A DNA stretch of 64,000 nucleotides from Mucilaginibacter sp. L3T2-6. Lineage in GTDB: Bacteria > Bacteroidota > Bacteroidia > Sphingobacteriales > Sphingobacteriaceae. The stretch is taken from contig NZ_JAUMKC010000014.1 in assembly GCF_030519355.1 (NCBI RefSeq), forward strand, positions 62,001 through 126,000, given 5' to 3'. Position 1 is the stretch's first letter. Each line of letters opens with the position of its first letter. Below are positions 51,795-61,800 of the stretch, one piece after another. The position numbers and the translations under genes are program-made. Under the pieces are notes generated by a model. That model saw only the letters and a list, made by a program, of their open reading frames with translations. It was not told where the DNA came from and did not search any database.

Positions 51795-54461
51795 ATGATT
51801 ACAAAGGGGCAGCAGGTTATACAAGACTGGTATCAAAAGAAGAACTGGGAACAGTTTCCGTTTCAAAAAGAGATGGAAGCTACCTACCTGGCAGGCTTCT
51901 CAGGTTTGCTGAATGCACCCACCGGCAGCGGTAAAACCTTCGCGCTGTTTTTACCTTTTCTGGCTGATTTCATCAACAAGCACCCGGATACTTACAATAC
52001 CAAAGCCGAAAATGGTTTGCTGATGCTTTGGATAACACCGCTCCGTGCACTTACCAATGATATCCGAAAAGCTATGCAGGAGGTTTGTGATGAGCTCGGT
52101 TTTCCCTGGAGGATCATGACGCGCACAGGTGATACTCCGGCAGCAGAAAAGCAGTCGCTTAAGCGCAAGTTACCTGAAGTGCTGCTCACCACCCCCGAAA
52201 GCCTTCACCTGATGCTGGCCCAAAAGGAATATCCTAAAATATTTAAGGGCCTGCAGGTTGTAGTAATTGATGAGTGGCATGAATTGCTCGGTACAAAAAG
52301 AGGGGTGCAGGTAGAGTTAGGTCTTTCCAAGTTAAAAGCCCTGGGAATAGTTGGCAGTGGGCAGGCAGCAGTTGGCAGTATTGAAAACTCTGCAGTTGAC
52401 GGTTTGCAGCCGACAAAAAGAAAAAGCAGCAAGATTAAACCTCCGGACAAGGACTGCCAACTGCCAACCGTCAACTGCCAGCTCAAAATCTGGGGCATCA
52501 GCGCAACCATTGGCAACCTGGAAGAAGCAGCGCAGGTGCTGCTGGGCAACAACTTTCCACCGGAACGCATTAAAATGGTGCGGGCCAACCTGGATAAAAA
52601 GTTGCTGATCAAATCTATTATCCCGGAAAATGTTGAGAATTATTCCTGGTCAGGGCACATTGGTTTAAAGCTGCTGCCGCAGGTAATGGAATTGGTTGCG
52701 CAAAGTAAAACCACACTGATCTTTACCAATACGCGGTCGCAATCTGAAATTTGGTATCACGCCATCCTGGACAACTACCCCGAATATGCAGGCATCATGG
52801 CGATGCACCATGGCTCGCTGGATAACGAGCTGCGCAACTGGGTAGAACAGGCGCTGCACGCCGAGGCGCTTAAGGTGGTAGTCTGCACTTCGAGTCTTGA
52901 TTTGGGGGTCGACTTCCGGCCGGTTGATACGGTAGTGCAGGTTGGCAGTCCGAAGGGAGTCGCGCGGTTTATGCAGCGGGCCGGAAGGAGCGGTCATGCT
53001 CCCGGCGAAGTATCGAAAGCCTACTTTGTGCCGACCCACTCACTTGAATTACTGGAGGGCGCAGCACTTAAGCAAGCCATAAAGGAAGGCATTTTCGAAA
53101 GCCGCGACCCTATGCTGCTTACTATGGATGTACTGATACAATACATGGTAACGCTCGCCGTTTCCGACGGCTTCAGGGCCGATGAATTATTTGAGGAAGT
53201 AAAGGGGACATTTGCCTTTGCAGATATTACCCGGAAAGAATTTAACCAGTTGCTGGACTTTATCACTACCGGCGGTAAAACCCTTGCTGAGTACGACGAG
53301 TTTTTGAAGGTTGAAATAGAAAACGGACTATTTAAAGTAAACAGCCGCCGGGTAGCTATGCGGCACCGGCTAAGCATCGGCACAATCACCAGCGAGGTGA
53401 GCATCCGTGTAAGATGGCTAAGCGGCGGCAGCCTTGGTACGCTGGAAGAATCGTTTATATCGAAACTAAAACCCGGCGATAATTTTTGGTTTGCCGGACA
53501 AAGCCTGGAGTTCGTTCGGATAAAAGAAATGTCGGCCTACGTTAAAAAATCAACCAGAAAAAAAGGGCTGATACCGAGCTGGGCCGGCGGCAGGATGCCG
53601 CTTTCGTCGCAGCTGTCGGCCATGTTCAGGGTAAAGCTTGATGAGGTGGCGCATGGCATTGCTGCTGACGAAGAAGTACTGGCTTTAAGGCCCCTGTTTG
53701 ATTTGCAGGCACAGTTATCGCACCTGCCGCAAAGTCATGAATTTTTGATAGAGTCGTTTAAATCGCGCGAAGGCCACCACCTGCTTTTTTACCCTTTTGA
53801 AGGAAGACTGGTACACGAGGGAATGGCTTCGCTCTTCGCCTATCGCATCAGCAAAATTAAACCCGCCAGCTTCTCCATCGCCATGAACGACTATGGTTTT
53901 GAGCTGTTGACCGATGAAGATGTGCCCATCGAAGAAGTGCTGGAAGATATGTCGTTCTTCTCCATCGATAACCTGATAGACGATATACAAGCAAGCCTGA
54001 ATGCCAACGAAATGGCCCGCCGCCGTTTCAGGGACATCGCTCACATTGGCGGACTGGTGTTCACCGGCTATCCCGGTCAACAGGTAAAAAACAAGCACCT
54101 GCAGGCATCCGCTTCGCTGTTGTTCGAGGTGTTCAGCGAGTACGAACCGGATAACCTGCTGGTACGCCAGGCTTATAACGAGGCGCTGGCTTTTCAACTG
54201 GAAGAATTCAGGATGCGTATGGCATTACAGCGTATAGTTACCCAAAATATCATACTCAAGATCATCAGTCGCCCAACGCCTTTTGCCTTCCCGATAATGG
54301 TTGACAGCCTTGGCCGCGAACGCCTCACCACTGAAACACTTGAAGAACGCATCGCCAAAATGGCCCGGCAATACGGCGCTGATGAGGTTTGGGAAGAAGC
54401 GGAAAAATCTGAAAGCCGTAAACAGAGAAAACCCGGGATTACACGAAAAAAGGGATTTTGA
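51795..54461 (+). CDS. Lhr-type DEXH helicase (ligase-associated DNA damage response)
   Basis: 888 residues from ATG 51795. Helicase core: Walker A APTGSGKTF, VIDEWHELLG (DEWH), WGISATIGN (SAT), later GVARFMQRAGRSGHAPGEVS (motif VI), then the long winged-helix and C-terminal domains of the Lhr family. These helicases act in DNA repair, often with an ATP-dependent ligase and an exonuclease. The protein is longer than relatives because about 45 residues between DEWH and SAT (around 185-230) come from an inserted palindromic element. The adjacent repair partners are not encoded here. Confidence 0.88.
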   Translation: MITKGQQVIQDWYQKKNWEQFPFQKEMEATYLAGFSGLLNAPTGSGKTFALFLPFLADFINKHPDTYNTKAENGLLMLWITPLRALTNDIRKAMQEVCDELGFPWRIMTRTGDTPAAEKQSLKRKLPEVLLTTPESLHLMLAQKEYPKIFKGLQVVVIDEWHELLGTKRGVQVELGLSKLKALGIVGSGQAAVGSIENSAVDGLQPTKRKSSKIKPPDKDCQLPTVNCQLKIWGISATIGNLEEAAQVLLGNNFPPERIKMVRANLDKKLLIKSIIPENVENYSWSGHIGLKLLPQVMELVAQSKTTLIFTNTRSQSEIWYHAILDNYPEYAGIMAMHHGSLDNELRNWVEQALHAEALKVVVCTSSLDLGVDFRPVDTVVQVGSPKGVARFMQRAGRSGHAPGEVSKAYFVPTHSLELLEGAALKQAIKEGIFESRDPMLLTMDVLIQYMVTLAVSDGFRADELFEEVKGTFAFADITRKEFNQLLDFITTGGKTLAEYDEFLKVEIENGLFKVNSRRVAMRHRLSIGTITSEVSIRVRWLSGGSLGTLEESFISKLKPGDNFWFAGQSLEFVRIKEMSAYVKKSTRKKGLIPSWAGGRMPLSSQLSAMFRVKLDEVAHGIAADEEVLALRPLFDLQAQLSHLPQSHEFLIESFKSREGHHLLFYPFEGRLVHEGMASLFAYRISKIKPASFSIAMNDYGFELLTDEDVPIEEVLEDMSFFSIDNLIDDIQASLNANEMARRRFRDIAHIGGLVFTGYPGQQVKNKHLQASASLLFEVFSEYEPDNLLVRQAYNEALAFQLEEFRMRMALQRIVTQNIILKIISRPTPFAFPIMVDSLGRERLTTETLEERIAKMARQYGADEVWEEAEKSESRKQRKPGITRKKGF
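52350..52483. repeat. In-frame palindromic insertion element inside the helicase gene
   Basis: GTTGGCAGT units (52350-52358, 52371-52379) on the left pair with ACTGCCAAC (52453-52461) on the right, and GCAGTTGACGGTT (52392-52404) pairs with AACCGTCAACTGC (52466-52478), forming one nested hairpin of about 130 bp. The translated part (AAVGSIENSAVDGL to DKDCQLPTVNCQL) has the look of the CQLPTVNCQL-type repeats of Bacteroidota REP-like elements. It keeps the reading frame and sits between helicase motifs, suggesting tolerated insertion. Confidence 0.7.
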
Positions 54462-54571
54462 AGGAGCTTTGGTTTAATGCCCGCTTAAAAACAGCTCTTC
54501 TCATGAAAAATAAAAACCGGGTATAGTGAATACAAGAACCACCGGTTGATAAAAAATCCTGCAATTCTCAT

Positions 54572-55066
54572 TCACATTTTAAAATACGCCAGTTCCTCGC
54601 CGTTTCGGATATAATTCGGCATCCTTTTCATTCCGGCTTTCTCCAGTACGCGCTGACTGGCTATGTTTTCCAGCTCGGTTACAGCTACAAAAACTGTTTC
54701 TGGCCGGATGCTGAGTGCGCGGGTTAAAAGTGCACCGGCCATTTCAGAAGCTATACCCTTACCCCAATAGTTGTGATGCAGGGAGTATCCCAGCTCGATA
54801 TCGTCACGGCCCTCTTCAAAAATCCGCAACAGGCACATGCCTATAAAATCATTATCGCCGGCAGCGAACATACCCCAGCGGCCTGTTATACTTCCCGGGG
54901 CCGGTTCAGCCAGGCTATCCCTGAATATTTTGATATGCTCCTCGCGGCTGCGGACCGGCAGGTACCGCGTTACACGTTCATCATCAAACAGGCTAAGGTA
55001 CATTTCCTCTTCTTCTGGCTTAAATTGTCTGATGATAAACCGGGTAGTCTGTAGTAAGATATTCAT
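54572..55066 (-). CDS. GNAT N-acetyltransferase
   Basis: 164 residues from ATG 55066; the upstream 24 codons are out of family character. Alternating strands and helices of a RimJ-type GNAT: TTRFIIRQFKPEEEEMYL, the acetyl-CoA loop around YWGKGIASEMAGALLTRA and VLEKAGMKRMPNYI at the end. Transfers acetyl groups to a protein N-terminus or small molecule; target unknown. Confidence 0.82.
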   Translation of the reverse strand: MNILLQTTRFIIRQFKPEEEEMYLSLFDDERVTRYLPVRSREEHIKIFRDSLAEPAPGSITGRWGMFAAGDNDFIGMCLLRIFEEGRDDIELGYSLHHNYWGKGIASEMAGALLTRALSIRPETVFVAVTELENIASQRVLEKAGMKRMPNYIRNGEELAYFKM

Positions 55067-55174
55067 GTCAGGCGCTAAATTTAAAGAAATTGAGGCAGTT
55101 GTCATTAGCCGCTCAAAAACTTCTTCACCGATGCACATCTATTTTTCGATTACATAGACAAAGAGAGAGCAGCG

Positions 55175-55510
55175 TCAGCTTTTAGCTTTATGCCTTAGCA
55201 ATCTCTGTACTGCATTGATTCCTTTCAGGCCTTTCCCGGTAGAAAAAGTTACCTTATCATTCTCCTTGGCGTCGAACGTAAGACTGTTTACGTGGAAGAA
55301 AATATTTTCGCGTGTGTTGTCATCCCGGATAAAGCCATAACCTTTGGCGGTATTGAAAAAGCTTATTGGACCGCGGTCCAGCTGATCATCAGGGTTGTGT
55401 ATTCGCTTCGGAACCGCAACCTGTATCTGGTCCGCCTGTACCGGCTTTTGTTTTAATCTAATTGACGGGGTGCCAATGATATTGCCATTTTCATCAATAT
55501 AAGCCATCAT
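55175..55510 (-). CDS. Cold-shock domain protein with degraded N-terminal arm
   Basis: 111 residues from ATG 55510 (MMAYIDENGN). The C-terminal cold-shock domain has FFNTAKGYGFIRDD (RNP1-like) and IFFHVN. In relatives a Lys/Glu-rich N-terminal arm precedes MMAYIDENG. Here the same frame continues upstream to a TAA (codon at about 55591-55593); matching arm residues beyond it need small indels in A-runs and there is no ATG. So the arm seems lost or mutated. Binds RNA or single-stranded DNA; possibly an RNA chaperone. Confidence 0.8.
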   Translation of the reverse strand: MMAYIDENGNIIGTPSIRLKQKPVQADQIQVAVPKRIHNPDDQLDRGPISFFNTAKGYGFIRDDNTRENIFFHVNSLTFDAKENDKVTFSTGKGLKGINAVQRLLRHKAKS

Positions 55511-55667
55511 ATCTTCCAGGCCTTTGCCTTTGCTGGAGCTTGCTTTATGGGCTTCGGATTTTTCTTGTTTTTCCTGCTTTTCTTAAGCTTCTCTTTCTCT
55601 TTTTTTATTGAATGTTTCGCTGGATTTTCCCGTTGTTAAATTTAAATGATTATTAAATAGTATAAAA

Positions 55668-55699
55668 TAAAAACACCCGCCGTTTGGGCGGGTGCTTTT
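55668..55699 (-). terminator. Terminator of the small cold-shock gene
   Basis: CACCCGCC at 55674-55681 and GGCGGGTG at 55687-55694 form an 8-bp perfect stem. On the minus strand it is followed by TTTTTATTTTA, closing the transcript of the gene starting at 55913. Confidence 0.8.
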
Positions 55700-55718
55700 G
55701 TAAATTTTATAGCGATAA

Positions 55719-55913
55719 TTAAATTACTTTAACATTTACTGCGTTAAGGCCTTTTTTACCGCTTTCCACATCAAAACTAACATTGTCGTTTTCGCGGATT
55801 TGGTCAATCAGGCCGGTTGAATGTACAAAAACATCTGTGTCTGTACCATTTTGTGAAATAAATCCAAACCCTTTGAGGTTATTGAAAAATTTCACTGTTC
55901 CTTCTTTTTGCAT
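55719..55913 (-). CDS. CspA-type cold-shock protein
   Basis: 64 residues, complete: GTVKFFNNLKGFGFI (RNP1) and VFVHSTG (RNP2) in standard spacing, ending KKGLNAVNVKVI. Single-stranded nucleic acid-binding RNA chaperone. The upstream intergenic region (to 56351) contains a long AT-rich stretch and is the likely cold-shock promoter leader. Confidence 0.93.
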   Translation of the reverse strand: MQKEGTVKFFNNLKGFGFISQNGTDTDVFVHSTGLIDQIRENDNVSFDVESGKKGLNAVNVKVI

Positions 55914-56351
55914 TGCTTATTTTTCTAATGAGTTGCAAGGTAATTAATAATATTGGCATATTTTTACTTTTGGTAAAAAATATTTAAAATAAGTTTAAAT
56001 AGTCAAATGCACAATAAAATATTTTTCATCTTAATGTAATTTTTGGGGACTTTTTTACTACATTGCATAAATATCTTCATAATTCAACACTTAGACATTG
56101 CCATAACTGATTCCGGTAATCTTTAAGATTCATATAACCAGAATCAGCTTGACAATTAATGAATAATCTTCATTGCGCCATTACAGGCTGCGCTGATGTG
56201 CAACATGCAAATCAGGCACTTTTTTTATCACGTCTTAGAACGGGCGATGGAACACAGCTTTAAAAATAACCAATGAATAATAAACGGTATTTGAAAGCCC
56301 GTCCTGAAAAAAAATTCCGCAACTAATTTTTCCACCCACTTTAATATTACT
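55914..56351. other. 438-bp non-coding region between cold-shock and desaturase genes
   Basis: The region is AT-rich, with long A/T tracts near 55930-56060. It includes TTGACA at about 56149-56154, but no clear Bacteroidota -7 box at the right distance. No gene is evident. A 5' untranslated leader for the cold-shock mRNA is likely on the left side, and a promoter for the desaturase on the right; neither can be located exactly by eye. Confidence 0.4.
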
Positions 56352-57368
56352 ATGGCTTTTTTAGATCACGTTCTTCAGCCGCCATCATACGGCTGGAAAA
56401 CCGCGCAGGGAGAATTGGTGCGCCCCGTTAAACTCGCTATCCTCAGAGAGTTTTTCAACAGAATGAACATATTTAACGACCGAAGGAACTGGTTGCCGTT
56501 CTTCAGCTGGTTCAAAGTGCTTTGCCTCGTTCCGTTTTTTGTACTTTTTTTAGCTGAATACTTAAGCCTATGGACGGCCGGAGCGGCTTTTATATATGGC
56601 ATGATCATAATGGGGACACACGGGACAGTGTGGCACCACCGGTATTGTACCCATGGCGCTTTCCGTTTTCGCAACCGTTTCTGGCAGTTTTTTACCAGGC
56701 AGCTTACACTTAACATCATACCTGAGGAGATTTATGTAATCTCCCACCATGTACACCACGCTAAATCTGACCAGCCGGGCGACCCTTATAACGCCCAGGC
56801 CGGTTTTTTGTATTGCTTCCTGGCGGACGTAAACCATCAGCCAATTGCCAAAGATTTGAATGAAGCAGACTACTGCCGCGTGAGACAGTTAATGGCGCAC
56901 ACCGGCGTAAAAGGGAATAGTTACCGGCAGTACCAATACTGGGGCTCGTATGCCCAACCCGGCCTTGCGGTGCTCACCTGGCTGCTTAACTGGTCGTTTT
57001 GGTACCTGGCCTTTTATTTTATGGGCGGAAATGCACTGGCATGTTCGCTGTTTGCTGCTGCGGGCATCTGGGCCATTGGGGTACGTACCTTTAATTATGA
57101 CGGCCATGGACATGGGAAAGAAAAGCACCGGGACGGTATCGACTATAACCGGGCGGATAAATCTATTAACCAATTGTGGCCCGGCTATGTAGCCGGCGAA
57201 TGGCATAATAATCATCACCTATATCCAAAAAGCGCCCGCAGTGGCTTCAAGTCTTACCAGCTGGATACAGCCTGGCTATATATCAAGCTGCTGCACCGGT
57301 TTGGCGCAGTACGCAGCTACCGGGACGACAAACCTGCTTTCGTAGCAAAATATGTACAGCGAAAATAA
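56352..57368 (+). CDS. Membrane fatty-acid desaturase
   Basis: 338 residues with membrane helices and the three histidine boxes: HHRYCTHG (about 94), HHVHH (about 132) and HNNHH (about 284). These bind the diiron centre of acyl-lipid or acyl-CoA desaturases. It introduces double bonds into acyl chains. The gene is next to cold-shock genes, in keeping with membrane adjustment at low temperature, although no co-regulation can be read. Confidence 0.9.
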   Translation: MAFLDHVLQPPSYGWKTAQGELVRPVKLAILREFFNRMNIFNDRRNWLPFFSWFKVLCLVPFFVLFLAEYLSLWTAGAAFIYGMIIMGTHGTVWHHRYCTHGAFRFRNRFWQFFTRQLTLNIIPEEIYVISHHVHHAKSDQPGDPYNAQAGFLYCFLADVNHQPIAKDLNEADYCRVRQLMAHTGVKGNSYRQYQYWGSYAQPGLAVLTWLLNWSFWYLAFYFMGGNALACSLFAAAGIWAIGVRTFNYDGHGHGKEKHRDGIDYNRADKSINQLWPGYVAGEWHNNHHLYPKSARSGFKSYQLDTAWLYIKLLHRFGAVRSYRDDKPAFVAKYVQRK

Positions 57369-57454
57369 GATACCTCAGGATCAATTCAGCTTTTACAAAT
57401 TATAAGGGGCATTCGCTGAAACAGTACCCGGTTTTCAAAATACTTTCTGGCAGC

Positions 57455-57495
57455 ATAAAAATAGCGATGGGCTTTAAACCCATCGCTATTTTTAT
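57455..57495. terminator. Bidirectional terminator
   Basis: ATAAAAATAGCGATGGG (57455-57471) pairs perfectly with CCCATCGCTATTTTTAT (57479-57495) around an 7-base loop, with A and T flanks on both strands. It separates the convergent desaturase and amidohydrolase genes. Confidence 0.85.
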
Positions 57496-57511
57496 AATGT
57501 AGAAACACTAA

Positions 57512-58831
57512 CTACAAATCTGCTTTCACGCCATATTTATCAGCAAATTTTCTATAAAGCTGCTTATGCAGATTGTCAAGATTGATATCTCGTCCCTGTA
57601 TAAATGCACGGTCGACATCGATGGTGATCATATCCAGCGCATCGCCTTTTGATACGAAAAGGTTGGCATCCTTACCTACTTCGAGCGTGCCTGTAGTTTT
57701 ATCTATACCCAGGATTTTGGCATTGTTAATGGTAATCATGGAGATGGCCTGTTCTTTAGTTAAGCCATAACCCACAGCCTCGCCGGCCTCGAAAGGCAGG
57801 TTGCGCTGACGCCAGAAACCGATGCCGGTTAAGCCATACATTACGCCTGCATCCTGCAGCATTTTTGGCAGCTTGTAAGGCAGGTACACATCGTCTTCTT
57901 CTTTATCAGGCAGGCGCTGTGTTTCCTTTAATATCACCGGCACATTGTTTTCTTTCAGTGTTTCTGCAACCAGGTACGACTCATTGCCGCCCACAATCAC
58001 TACCTGTACCCCGTATTTTTTACCAAATGCAACGGCCTGCACAATCTCTTTTGCGCCCTCGGCATTTACAAACAGTTTTTTTGTACCATTAAATAACCCT
58101 TTCATCGCTTCCAGGCGGATGTTCTTTACCTCGGGCTTGTCAATATTGGCATAAGCTTTTGCTTCACTGAACAGGTTTTCGATAGCAGCAATAGCTTTCT
58201 GCGCTCTTTCCGCCGGTGTTTCCTGCGGAACACCAGGTGTTGGCGCAGCCCTGCGGCGGCCTTGTGCCCTTGCAACCGGCCAGTTCAGATGAATGCCGAT
58301 ATCGGTTTTATAAGCGGCGTCCTGCCAGTTCCAGGCATCCAGCTGTACTACCGATGACATGCCCGGCATAGTACCGCCACCGGTCGGCGTGGGCTGTGCC
58401 AGCAAAATCCCGTTTGAACGCACGGTTGGTATTACTTTAGAATCTGTATTGTAGGCGATAATGGAACGGACATTAGGGTTCAGATCGCCTGTTTCGCTAT
58501 CGTCAACTGTTCCGCGTGCGCCTTCCTCAATTTCAACAAGGCCCAATGTTGTGATTGGGCAGATAAAACCCGGGTAAAGCTGTTTACCGGTGGCGTCAAT
58601 TACATCAGCGCCCGTAATGCCGGGTGCAGCCCCTTCGCCTATAGCGGTAATTTTGCCTTTATCGAAAGCGATATAGCCGTTATTGATAACCTGGCCATTG
58701 CCCACATGTATGGTAGCGCCTTTGATGATGACAGGTTTTGCCTGTGCACGGGCCGGCGAAATGTTGGCCTGCCCATAAGTGAGGACCGCGCTGAGCATTA
58801 ATCCTCCGAAAAATAAAAATATCTTGTTCAT
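57512..58831 (-). CDS. Amidohydrolase-fold protein with degraded metal site
   Basis: 439 residues with a signal peptide (GLMLSAVLTYGQA). The amidohydrolase beta-sandwich and barrel motifs are recognisable (TGKQLYPGFICPITTLGLVE, and TTGTLEVGKDANLFVSKGD at the end), but the metal-binding HxH after the GF(I/V)D turn is replaced by CPIT and no clear carboxylated Lys is seen. It is therefore probably catalytically inactive or a different type. Cotranscribed with the larger amidohydrolase at 58850 (18 bp apart). Confidence 0.8.
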   Translation of the reverse strand: MNKIFLFFGGLMLSAVLTYGQANISPARAQAKPVIIKGATIHVGNGQVINNGYIAFDKGKITAIGEGAAPGITGADVIDATGKQLYPGFICPITTLGLVEIEEGARGTVDDSETGDLNPNVRSIIAYNTDSKVIPTVRSNGILLAQPTPTGGGTMPGMSSVVQLDAWNWQDAAYKTDIGIHLNWPVARAQGRRRAAPTPGVPQETPAERAQKAIAAIENLFSEAKAYANIDKPEVKNIRLEAMKGLFNGTKKLFVNAEGAKEIVQAVAFGKKYGVQVVIVGGNESYLVAETLKENNVPVILKETQRLPDKEEDDVYLPYKLPKMLQDAGVMYGLTGIGFWRQRNLPFEAGEAVGYGLTKEQAISMITINNAKILGIDKTTGTLEVGKDANLFVSKGDALDMITIDVDRAFIQGRDINLDNLHKQLYRKFADKYGVKADL

Positions 58832-58849
58832 ATCAGTTTCTGTTAAGGA

Positions 58850-61800
58850 TTATTTGCCATTTGAATTAATCTGTCCGACACCGTCAATATCACCCGATAC
58901 AAACTCATCGTCTTCATCGGTCTCATTGTTCCTTGGGCGGCGACCGGTTGGCCTTTGCGTTGCTGCGCCCTTGTTTTTGGCGGCGATCATTTTCTGGATG
59001 ATCCTTGCTTCATCGGCTTTCATCGCTTTCTGGTTAGCTGCATCCTTATCTATATCCCAGTACGGAATACCATCCACGTAAGTCTTCTCGGCAACAGCGT
59101 AGACAGAAAGCGGGTCGGCTGACCATAATACCAGGTCGGCATCTTTGCCAACTTTAATACTGCCAATCCTTTTATCAACGTGCAGCATGGTAGCAGGGTT
59201 AATGGTAACCAGTTTCAGGGCCTCTTCTTCGCTCATGTGCCCATAGGTAACCGCTTTACCGGCTTCCTGGTTCAGGCGGCGGGCCATTTCCTCGTCGTCT
59301 GAGTTAAAGGCTGTTACCACGCCCATGTCATGCATCAGCTTACCATTGTAAGGAATGGCTTCAGCAACCTCGTTTTTATAAGCCCACCAATCGCTGAAGG
59401 TTGAACCGGCAATGCCGTGCGCTTTCATTTTGTCCGCCATTTTGTAGCCTTCCAATATGTGGGTAAAGGTATTTATCTTAAAGCCCATCGAGTCGGCAAC
59501 ATGCATCAGCATATTAATTTCAGACTGTACGTAGGAGTGGCAGGTAATAAAGCGTTTGCCGTCCATGATCTCTACGATAGCATCCAGTTCCAGGTCGCGG
59601 CGCGTGTTGCTGTTTTTTGCTAAACGGGCGGCTTTGTATTCTTTGGCACGGGTAAATTCATCGATGTAAACCTCCTCGACACCCATGCGTGTTTGCGGGA
59701 AGCGGGGTGCCCCGGTTGAAAAACCATTGTTGCTGCCCTTAACGTTTTCGCCTAACGCGAATTTGATAAAGCCGTCAGCGCCTTCAAACTTCATTTCATC
59801 AGGCAATACGCCCCACCGGTGTTTGATCAACTGCGTCTGGCCGCCGATCGGGTTGGCAGAGCCATGCAGAATATGCGAAGTAGTAACCCCGCCTGCCAGC
59901 TGGCGATAAAGGTTGATATCCTCGGCATTCAGCACGTCGGCAATTCTTACCTCGGCGCTCACAGCCTGCGTGCCTTCATTAATGCTGCCACTGGCTGCAA
60001 TATGCGAGTGCTCGTCCACAATGCCGGGTGAGAGGTGTTTGCCTGTCGCGTCAATTACTGTCGCATTCCCCGCCGCCAGATTTTTGCCGATGGCTTTTAT
60101 CTTGCCGTTCTCTATCAGTACGTCGGTGTTTTGCAGGATACCTTCTTTTTCACTGGTCCAAACGGTTGCATTTTTAAACAGGGTCGTTTCAGCCTTCGGA
60201 TGTTCGGTAAGGCCATAGGCGGTGAAAGGATAAACCACCGGGCCAACAGCTATCGGCTGTTTTGGCGGCTCGGGGCGTGTGCGTTCAGGGGCTGCAGGAC
60301 CGCTGTAAGTTGCCGTCCACTTCATTTCAGACCCATCAGGCAGAATACCGCTGCCTGTAAAAGTAAGCGGCGATGTTTTGGTGATGTAACCATTCAGCCT
60401 TACGTTTCCGCTTGGTTTGCTTTTTAAATCGAAGTAGATGCTCACCAAATCGCCGGTGCGGGTAAGGTTGCCCTTGGTGCGGGTGCTGTCGGTACCTGTG
60501 CGTTCCAGGCTCACATCGTATGTGCCCGGCGAGCCGCCTATTTTTAAGGTTACGCCCGGCAGTGCATCGCTCGAAACGGTATAATTGCCACGCAGGTCGG
60601 TTACATCCATTTTGCTAACCACATACTGGCGGCCTTCTATCCAATTTTCATAAATAATATTGTCCTTCTTAAAAAGGTCGTCAGAGGTGATGATAAAATT
60701 CGCCAGTTTACCTTTTGCGAGGGAGCCCACTTTGTCGGATACGCCAAGCATTTCTGCCGGGATAGTGGTTAGGGAGCTCAGGGCCTGCTTTTCACTTAAG
60801 CCATTATCCATAGCGGTGCGCAGGTTGGTCCAAAAATCGCGGGCATTGGTTAAGCCGTCGGATGTGATGGCGAATTTAATGCCTGCTTTTTCCATTACCG
60901 CCGGGTTGGTTGGCGCCAGTTCCCAGTCCTTTAACTGGGTATAGCTTACGTTGCGGGCGTCCAGGGGATCTTCCACATCAAAAGCCTCCGGAAATTTCAG
61001 CGGGATAATAAAGCTGCCGCCGGTTGCTTTCATCGCGTCAATGCGGCGGTATTCCTGCCCGTCGGTTTTAAAAATATATTGCTTGCCGAACTCTTTACCT
61101 ATTTTATTGGCGCGAAGCACAGCCTGCGGGTCGCCGACCTCAAAAACCTGCGGGAGATTCTGGATGCGGTTGAACTCATCCAGCGAAATGTTGTATTCTT
61201 CTTTCTGATTTTTATACCATTGGGCGTCATAATAAGTCTGGCGCAGCAAAGCGATAGCGCCCATCAGCGATGACGGATAATTGGTTGTCGCGGTGCCTTT
61301 GCTGAAAGAATAATTGGCGGCGGCTTCGTCTTTCAGCATCAGGAAGTTTTCGCGCTCATCACCAAGGGTAACTACTGCCGACGTGCCGCGGGCTATGCCA
61401 TCATCAATTACACTGTGGACGGTACCGAAGCCATTCTTTTTAAAGTCCTCTGCCTTTTTCTCATCGGCACGAAAGATGGCTTTGGCGTTCATCTCCGGGC
61501 GGATAGCTTCGTTCCATCCGTAAGCGCCTGGTTTGGTCGACACGCGAACCGCAGGGCGGCCAAAACCAAAGCCCTGCCCGAACGCCTGCCTTGGCGCTTC
61601 GGGAATACCATAAGTAGTATAGGCATCAATCAGGCTGGGGTAAATGTACTTACCTTTCAGGTCGATAGTTACATACCCTTTGGGGATTTTAACACCGGCG
61701 CCAACGGCTTCGATCACACGGTCTTTCACCAGGAGGGTGCCGTTGGTGATGGTTTGATCGGGGTTAACTACAATGTTTGCATTGGTGAATGCATACTGGC

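Noticed and set aside
56149..56154. TTGACA as a sigma70-type promoter for the desaturase
   Set aside because: Bacteroidota promoters use the TAnnTTTG type and no matching downstream box is seen at a suitable distance.
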